Notes under the pieces: generated by a model | The model's input: only the letters and a program-made list of their open reading frames with translations | Databases searched by the model: none | What the model was told of the DNA's origin: nothing | Source: Stenotrophomonas sp. | Lineage (GTDB): Bacteria; Pseudomonadota; Gammaproteobacteria; Xanthomonadales; Xanthomonadaceae | Direction: 5' to 3' | NCBI GenBank assembly: GCA_003248565.1 | Contig: QFOV01000043.1 | Span: 1 to 16,550, forward strand | DNA: 16,550 nucleotides | Translations under genes and position numbers: made by a program | Part shown: piece after piece, positions 12,757 to 16,550 of the stretch | Layout of the letters: every line of letters starts with the position of its first letter | How positions within the stretch are numbered: position 1 is the first letter of the stretch

Positions 12757-13203
12757 TCAGGTACGGCCAGGCCACCAACCGCGGCCATGCATGGCGTAGT
12801 AATCCGCCGCACGCTCGAACGGATTACGTACGCTCACACCGCCGCACAACAGGTAGACCGGCAGGAACAGCGGGCCCAGCACCAGGTATTGGAAAACATG
12901 CGCTCGCTCGTGGTCGCCCAGGCGCACGCGCGGGTGTTCGCAGCGGCCAGCGCGATGCTCATAGGTCTGGCACAAACCATCCAGGTCGTCGCCGGTGTGC
13001 AGGATCACCATGCCAAAGGTGATCGCCCCTCCCGGCCCCCACGGCCAGCGCCGGAATACCAGCGCGCTTTCCCGGCGGCTCCAGTACAGGCGTGCGCCAG
13101 CGAGGCTGCCGAGCGCACCCGCGATCAGGCCAATCAAGGTATTGGGCGAGGTCCAGATCCCGCCCAGAATGCGCAACCACATCGGCGCCATTTCGAGTCG
13201 CAT
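12757..13203 (-). CDS. Membrane protein with HExxH motif, uncharacterised family
   Basis: A 148-aa protein; the start at 13203 is provisional because ATGs at 13191 and 13182 are also possible and no strong ribosome site is seen. Hydrophobic segments are at about 16-37 (LIGLIAGALGSLAG), 58-70 (GAITFGMVILH, short) and 107-122 (LVLGPLFLPVYLLCG). Between the last two, GDHERAHVFQY carries HExxH (H98, E99, H102), and NPFERAAD (E130) follows the last helix. The pattern HExxHxxQYxxxGPLFxPxYL...NPFExxA recurs in small bacterial membrane proteins of unknown function. HExxH plus a downstream Glu recalls zinc peptidases, but catalysis is unproven. It lies 43 bp downstream of the DUF5329 gene and may be in the same transcript. 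Confidence 0.75.
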   Translation of the reverse strand: MRLEMAPMWLRILGGIWTSPNTLIGLIAGALGSLAGARLYWSRRESALVFRRWPWGPGGAITFGMVILHTGDDLDGLCQTYEHRAGRCEHPRVRLGDHERAHVFQYLVLGPLFLPVYLLCGGVSVRNPFERAADYYAMHGRGWWPGRT

Positions 13204-13246
13204 GAGACTCAGGCCTGTACTGCTGATCTGGCGGCCAGCACGGACA

Positions 13247-13621
13247 TCAGCGTGCCGGGGTACGCAGTTGACGCAGCTGCTGGAGGAACCACGCCGAGGC
13301 ATCCTGCTCTTGCGCGCCGCCGCAGGAGACCTTGTACGCCTTGCCGCTCATGCTGCTGCGGCTGGCGGCCCGCTCGATGAACTGCTCACTGCTGTCGACC
13401 ATGTCGCGCTTGAGCAGGTAGTCGTATTTGCGCTGCAGATGACCACGTGCAGCCGCCGCGTCATACCAGCTGCCATTGCGCTGGAAGCGGCAGCCAGAGG
13501 TTTCCAGCGCCTGCATCAAGCCACTGATCTCACGCTGGGTTGCCGCACTGGGGGCCGCACTTGCCGACAAGGCGATCAGAGCCAGACTTGCCGCGAGCAG
13601 AAAATTGCCGATCAGCTTCAT
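13247..13621 (-). CDS. DUF5329 family secreted protein
   Basis: A 124-aa protein with a clear signal peptide (MKLIGNFLLAASLALIALSA, cleavage likely after ASA at residue 22). The mature part matches the DUF5329 pattern: EISGLMQALETSGCRFQRNG, then WYDAAAARGHLQRKYDYLLK, EQFIERAASRSSMSGKAYKV, and a C-terminal WFLQQL. The two Cys (in SGCRF and VSCGG) could form a disulfide in the periplasm. Its ATG overlaps the phaC stop in an ATGA, so it is translationally coupled to PHA synthase, although an exported protein has no obvious role in cytoplasmic granule synthesis. Molecular function unknown. Confidence 0.85.
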   Translation of the reverse strand: MKLIGNFLLAASLALIALSASAAPSAATQREISGLMQALETSGCRFQRNGSWYDAAAARGHLQRKYDYLLKRDMVDSSEQFIERAASRSSMSGKAYKVSCGGAQEQDASAWFLQQLRQLRTPAR

Positions 13622-14685
13622 GCGCGTTTACTCAACCAGTCGTTGATGGCACCGGGCACTTCACGCTGCGCGCGCCCGGAAACATAGATACCGATGTGGC
13701 CACCGCGGAAACCGAGCTCGGTGTAATCCGTGCTGCCGACCTGGCCCTGCATGGCCTTGGATGCAGCCGGCGGTACAAGGTGGTCCTGCTCGGCGTAGAT
13801 GTTGAGGATAGGCATTTGTACCTGGGCCAGATCGACCGTTTCCTCGCCGATGCAGATGCTGCCGTTCATCAGGCCATTGGCCTGATAGAACTGCTTGACG
13901 AACTGCCGGAAGGTTTCGCCTGCCAGATCGGGGGAATCGAAGATCCACTTCTCCATTCGCAGGAAGTCTTCCAGGGCCTGCTTGTCGTCGAGGATGTCCA
14001 TCAAGCCCACATACTTCTGCACGTTCAAGCGGAACGGCTTGAGCATGAGGTAGCTGGCATTCATCAGGTCGGCCGGGATATTGCCCAGGGTATCGACGAA
14101 CAGGTCCACGTCCACGTGCCGCGCCCAATGCGAGAGCATGTTGTCCGCGGTATGGAAGTCGACCGGCGTCACCATGCTGATCAGGTTCTGCACCTTGTGC
14201 GGGCGCAGCGCGCTGTAGCAGAGCGCGAATACGCCGCCCTGGCAGATGCCGAGCAGGTTGACCGGCGCGCCATCGCGCTGTGCACGCAGGTGATCCACCG
14301 CACCGTCGATGTAGCGCAGCAGATAGTCTTCCAGGGTCAGGAAGCGCTCGGAGCGATCCGGGTAGCCCCAGTCCAGCACGTAGACATCCTGACCAAGCGC
14401 CAGCAGCTTCTGTACCAGCGAACGACCGTCCTGCAGGTCGACCATGTAGGGCCGGTTGACCAGCGCATAGACGATCAACAACGGCGGCTTGCTGGCATCG
14501 GCGTGATCGCTGACGAAGCGATACAACTTGACCTTGCCGTCACTCCACACTTCCTGGCGCTCGGTGACGCCATAATCCACGTCTTCGACACCGGGCAGCA
14601 GCTTCAGGCCATCGACCAGCTTGCGCTGCCACTGCAGGGTTTCCTGCAGCAGGTCATCGTTGCCAAAACCCAGCGGGCCCTTCAT
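13618..14685 (-). CDS. phaC: Class III poly(3-hydroxyalkanoate) synthase subunit PhaC
   Basis: A 355-aa alpha/beta-hydrolase-fold synthase, the length expected for class III (two-subunit) enzymes. It polymerises 3-hydroxyacyl-CoA into polyester at granule surfaces. The PhaC box GICQGG holds nucleophile C148; D301 (EQDHLVPP) and H330 (RGGHIG) complete the catalytic set, at positions within one residue of the Allochromatium enzyme. VLDWGYPDRSERFLTLEDY is also typical. Start overlaps the phaE stop by ATGA and stop overlaps the DUF5329 start in the same way, so the three genes are coupled. Activity requires PhaE, encoded directly upstream. Confidence 0.96.
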   Translation of the reverse strand: MKGPLGFGNDDLLQETLQWQRKLVDGLKLLPGVEDVDYGVTERQEVWSDGKVKLYRFVSDHADASKPPLLIVYALVNRPYMVDLQDGRSLVQKLLALGQDVYVLDWGYPDRSERFLTLEDYLLRYIDGAVDHLRAQRDGAPVNLLGICQGGVFALCYSALRPHKVQNLISMVTPVDFHTADNMLSHWARHVDVDLFVDTLGNIPADLMNASYLMLKPFRLNVQKYVGLMDILDDKQALEDFLRMEKWIFDSPDLAGETFRQFVKQFYQANGLMNGSICIGEETVDLAQVQMPILNIYAEQDHLVPPAASKAMQGQVGSTDYTELGFRGGHIGIYVSGRAQREVPGAINDWLSKRA

Positions 14686-15830
14686 TTGGCACTCCTGCGA
14701 CGGGCCGGTGCGGACTTCGGTTTGCTGGAAACCACGGCCTTCTTGGCTGCCGGTTTCCTGGCGGCTGGCTTGTTCGCCGTGATCTTCTTCGGCGCAACCT
14801 TCTGCACGATTTCTTTCACAGCCTTCCTGGTGGCTTTCGTCGCCGCTTTCGTCGCCGCACGTTGCGGCGCCGGCTTCGCTGGCTTGGCAGCTGTTTTCCC
14901 TGCCGATGGCTTTGCCGATTCATCCGCTGACGCGGGCGCGCTGGCCTGCTGGGCTGCCGCCATCAAGCGCCGCACCTGCCGTTCCAACTCGGCGATGCGC
15001 CGATGCGCCGCATCCATCTCCGTGCGGGTAGGCACACCCATCGCGTCGCAGGCACGTTCCAGTTCACTCTGCGACGCTGCGCGCAGACGCATCTGGGCAT
15101 TGGCCAGCTCACCATAGATGCGCTGGAAATCTTCGGAAAGCGCCACGTTGGCATACGCTTCTTCGGCGGCATCAATCCACAGATCGAACATCGCCCGCGC
15201 ACTGGTCAGCTGGCTACCGGGCACTTCATGCTCGGCCAGCTTGGCCTCGAAACGTTTGAAGGCATCGTCCAGGACGCTGCGGATCGTATCCACATAGGCT
15301 TCGGCGCGCGCCTGGTATTCCTGCTGGATCTTGAGCAAGGCCTGCCACCGCGCCTGATGCTCACGGGCTGGACCGAATGCCGGTGCATTCAACCAATCGC
15401 CACCGCCAAAGCCACTCTGCGCGGCCTTGGCGAACTCACGCAACCAAGGTTGATCGTTCAGTGCACTGCCACCGCGTGCGGCACCCAGCATCCACTGCAG
15501 CAGATCATCGCCCTGCCCCGCCTGCACGGCCTCGCGCCACGCCCCGGCCACCTCCGCCGCCGAGGTATCACGACCGGCAAAGCGTGCGGCCACCTGCTGC
15601 ATCATGCCCAGCCAATCGCCGGCCTGATGCTGGAAACGGGCGCCCAGCGCCTGCACTTCCGGGGGCGTATCGGTACTGACCAGGCGGGTCCATTGGGCAA
15701 TGCTCTCAGCCCATGGAAAATCGCCGCCCGCAGCTGCGCCCTGGCCCTGCATGGCCTGTGACCATGCCTCCCAGGCAGCACGCATGCTGGCCTCGAAATC
15801 CGCGTTGTTGTTATTGCCTGCCGCCGCCAT
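14682..15830 (-). CDS. phaE: Class III PHA synthase subunit PhaE with Lys/Ala-rich tail
   Basis: A 382-aa partner of PhaC. GGGAG about 8 bases before the ATG supports the start. The body (1-295) has the PhaE pattern: N-terminal WEAWSQAMQG, DFQRIYGELANAQMRLR, and the conserved VPTRTEMDAAHRRIAELERQ, which starts a short coiled coil (270-292). Residues 297-382 form a low-complexity tail rich in Lys, Ala and Pro (18 Lys and 6 Arg in the last 82 residues; for example KKITANKPAARKPAAKK), like histone H1 or the C-terminus of the phasin PhaF. Typical PhaE ends soon after the coiled coil, so the tail is an addition. It follows pssA by 54 bp on the same strand. Confidence 0.94.
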   Translation of the reverse strand: MAAAGNNNNADFEASMRAAWEAWSQAMQGQGAAAGGDFPWAESIAQWTRLVSTDTPPEVQALGARFQHQAGDWLGMMQQVAARFAGRDTSAAEVAGAWREAVQAGQGDDLLQWMLGAARGGSALNDQPWLREFAKAAQSGFGGGDWLNAPAFGPAREHQARWQALLKIQQEYQARAEAYVDTIRSVLDDAFKRFEAKLAEHEVPGSQLTSARAMFDLWIDAAEEAYANVALSEDFQRIYGELANAQMRLRAASQSELERACDAMGVPTRTEMDAAHRRIAELERQVRRLMAAAQQASAPASADESAKPSAGKTAAKPAKPAPQRAATKAATKATRKAVKEIVQKVAPKKITANKPAARKPAAKKAVVSSKPKSAPARRRSAK

Positions 15831-15884
15831 TGCCTTGCTCCCGGGATGCCCGGTGATGATAGCAATGCGACTGCCCTACCGGCG

Positions 15885-16499
15885 TCAGGGCTTGGGAATC
15901 CGCAGCGTCTTGCTGATCATCAACGAACCGGACAGTGCAAACAGCAGCACCAGCGGATGCAGCTGCCACGGGCCCAGCTGCCAGCTGCCGCCCCACAGCG
16001 CCGGGCCGATCGCATTGAAGTGGGCCGCCAGGGCCAACACGATGACCAGCGCCAGACTGGTCGGAATCGGCGTGCCTTCGAAGTACGGCACCTTGTCGGA
16101 CTCACCGGCGATCTCCTCGGCGGTAACGTTGTAACGCGCCAGCCGACTGACGCCGCAGCAGACGAAGTAGCTCAGGATCAGCCAGTCCCAACCGCCCTGC
16201 ATGCCGCAGGCATAGGCCAATGCAGCCGGCGCCACGCCAAAGGAAATGATGTCGGCCAGCGAATCCAGCTCGCGCCCCAGCGTGGACGAGGACTGGCGCC
16301 AGCGCGCAACCCGGCCATCCAGCGCATCGAAGATGAACGCCAGCGGGATCAAGGCCATGCCGAACATCAGGAAGCCGCGCTCGCCGTCCTGCAGGAAGCG
16401 CATCGCCGCGAACACCGCGCCGGTGCCGCAGAACGCGTTGCCGAGGGTGAACCAATCCGCGAGCTGGAACTCACGGAGCATCGAGAAATGGCGTTTCAT
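15885..16499 (-). CDS. pssA: CDP-diacylglycerol-serine O-phosphatidyltransferase
   Basis: A 204-aa integral membrane enzyme that makes phosphatidylserine from CDP-diacylglycerol and L-serine, the step before phosphatidylethanolamine. The CDP-alcohol phosphatidyltransferase signature DGxxAR-x8-Gxxx-DxxxD is visible as DALDGRVARWRQSSSTLGRE, then LDSLAD (about 58-83). Flanking hydrophobic segments give about six membrane helices, and FTLGNAFCG at the N-terminus and ISFGVAPA after the motif are usual for type II (Bacillus/proteobacterial) PssA. Slightly short but complete. The ATG at 16499 has TGAG 6 bases upstream. It heads the minus-strand block and may be cotranscribed with phaE. Confidence 0.95.
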   Translation of the reverse strand: MKRHFSMLREFQLADWFTLGNAFCGTGAVFAAMRFLQDGERGFLMFGMALIPLAFIFDALDGRVARWRQSSSTLGRELDSLADIISFGVAPAALAYACGMQGGWDWLILSYFVCCGVSRLARYNVTAEEIAGESDKVPYFEGTPIPTSLALVIVLALAAHFNAIGPALWGGSWQLGPWQLHPLVLLFALSGSLMISKTLRIPKP

Positions 16500-16550
16500 G
16501 GGAACTCACGGTGCATGGACCGCAACAGGGTACCGCGAGCACCTGAACAG

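Noticed and set aside
13540..15117. 525-aa open frame on the plus strand
   Set aside because: Antisense to phaC and phaE, both certain genes; its odd Ala/Phe-rich end mirrors the PhaE Lys/Ala tail.
1..16550. CRISPR array, insertion sequence, prophage or toxin-antitoxin system
   Set aside because: No regularly spaced repeats, transposase, integrase or recognisable toxin/antitoxin pair is seen on either strand.

Overview
The window looks like chromosomal DNA of a GC-rich gammaproteobacterium in the Xanthomonadaceae, most likely Stenotrophomonas. Three things support this: a class III PHA synthase operon (phaE-phaC) next to pssA, DUF4124- and DUF5329-type secreted proteins, and short palindromic repeats, one of which has the GTAG-plus-stem form of S. 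maltophilia SMAG/REP elements. No insertion sequence, phage or CRISPR array is visible. The genus assignment is inference.

Layout. (1) 1-3146 is a small redox locus: the start of an MFS efflux gene, an exported cupin with a His-His-Gln-His metal set, a YahK-type zinc alcohol dehydrogenase, and a divergent LysR regulator whose shared promoter region holds a perfect ATTAG-N5-CTAAT operator-like palindrome. (2) 3277-4030 has two small divergent genes: one protein with an AT-hook-like RGRP motif and a 58-aa hypothetical. (3) 4097-7290 is a signalling locus: an RcsB/BvgA-like response regulator, a receiver-EAL c-di-GMP phosphodiesterase, and, divergent from them, a decayed fragment of a hybrid histidine kinase that does not appear to have been recognised as a gene. 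The set resembles the Pseudomonas RocS1-RocA1-RocR (SadS-SadA-SadR) module with its sensor lost. (4) 7281-7694 encodes a DUF4124-like secreted protein. (5) 7919-8458 is a tandem duplication of tRNA-Ala(GGC)-tRNA-Glu(TTC), each unit with its own promoter-like -10 element and terminator. The short Ala-Glu spacers fold into the same hairpin with compensatory base changes. (6) 8637-9787 has a small two-TM protein, tRNA-Leu(CAA) on the minus strand, and a stand-alone receiver protein. (7) 9926-16499 is an all-minus block: tex, a 71-aa hypothetical, a membrane protein with HExxH, a DUF5329 protein, phaC, phaE and pssA. DUF5329, phaC and phaE are joined by ATGA overlaps, so they are very probably one translationally coupled unit.

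How the genes work together. phaE and phaC form the two-subunit PHA synthase that makes storage polyester. The PhaE here ends in a Lys/Ala/Pro-rich histone-like tail that could tie granules to DNA. pssA upstream makes phosphatidylserine for membranes. The two response regulators would once have been driven by the lost kinase to set c-di-GMP level and target-gene transcription. The LysR protein probably controls the dehydrogenase and possibly the cupin.

The most notable observations are the kinase remnant beside its intact response regulators, the covarying inter-tRNA hairpin, the PhaE tail and the DUF5329 gene coupled to PHA synthase.
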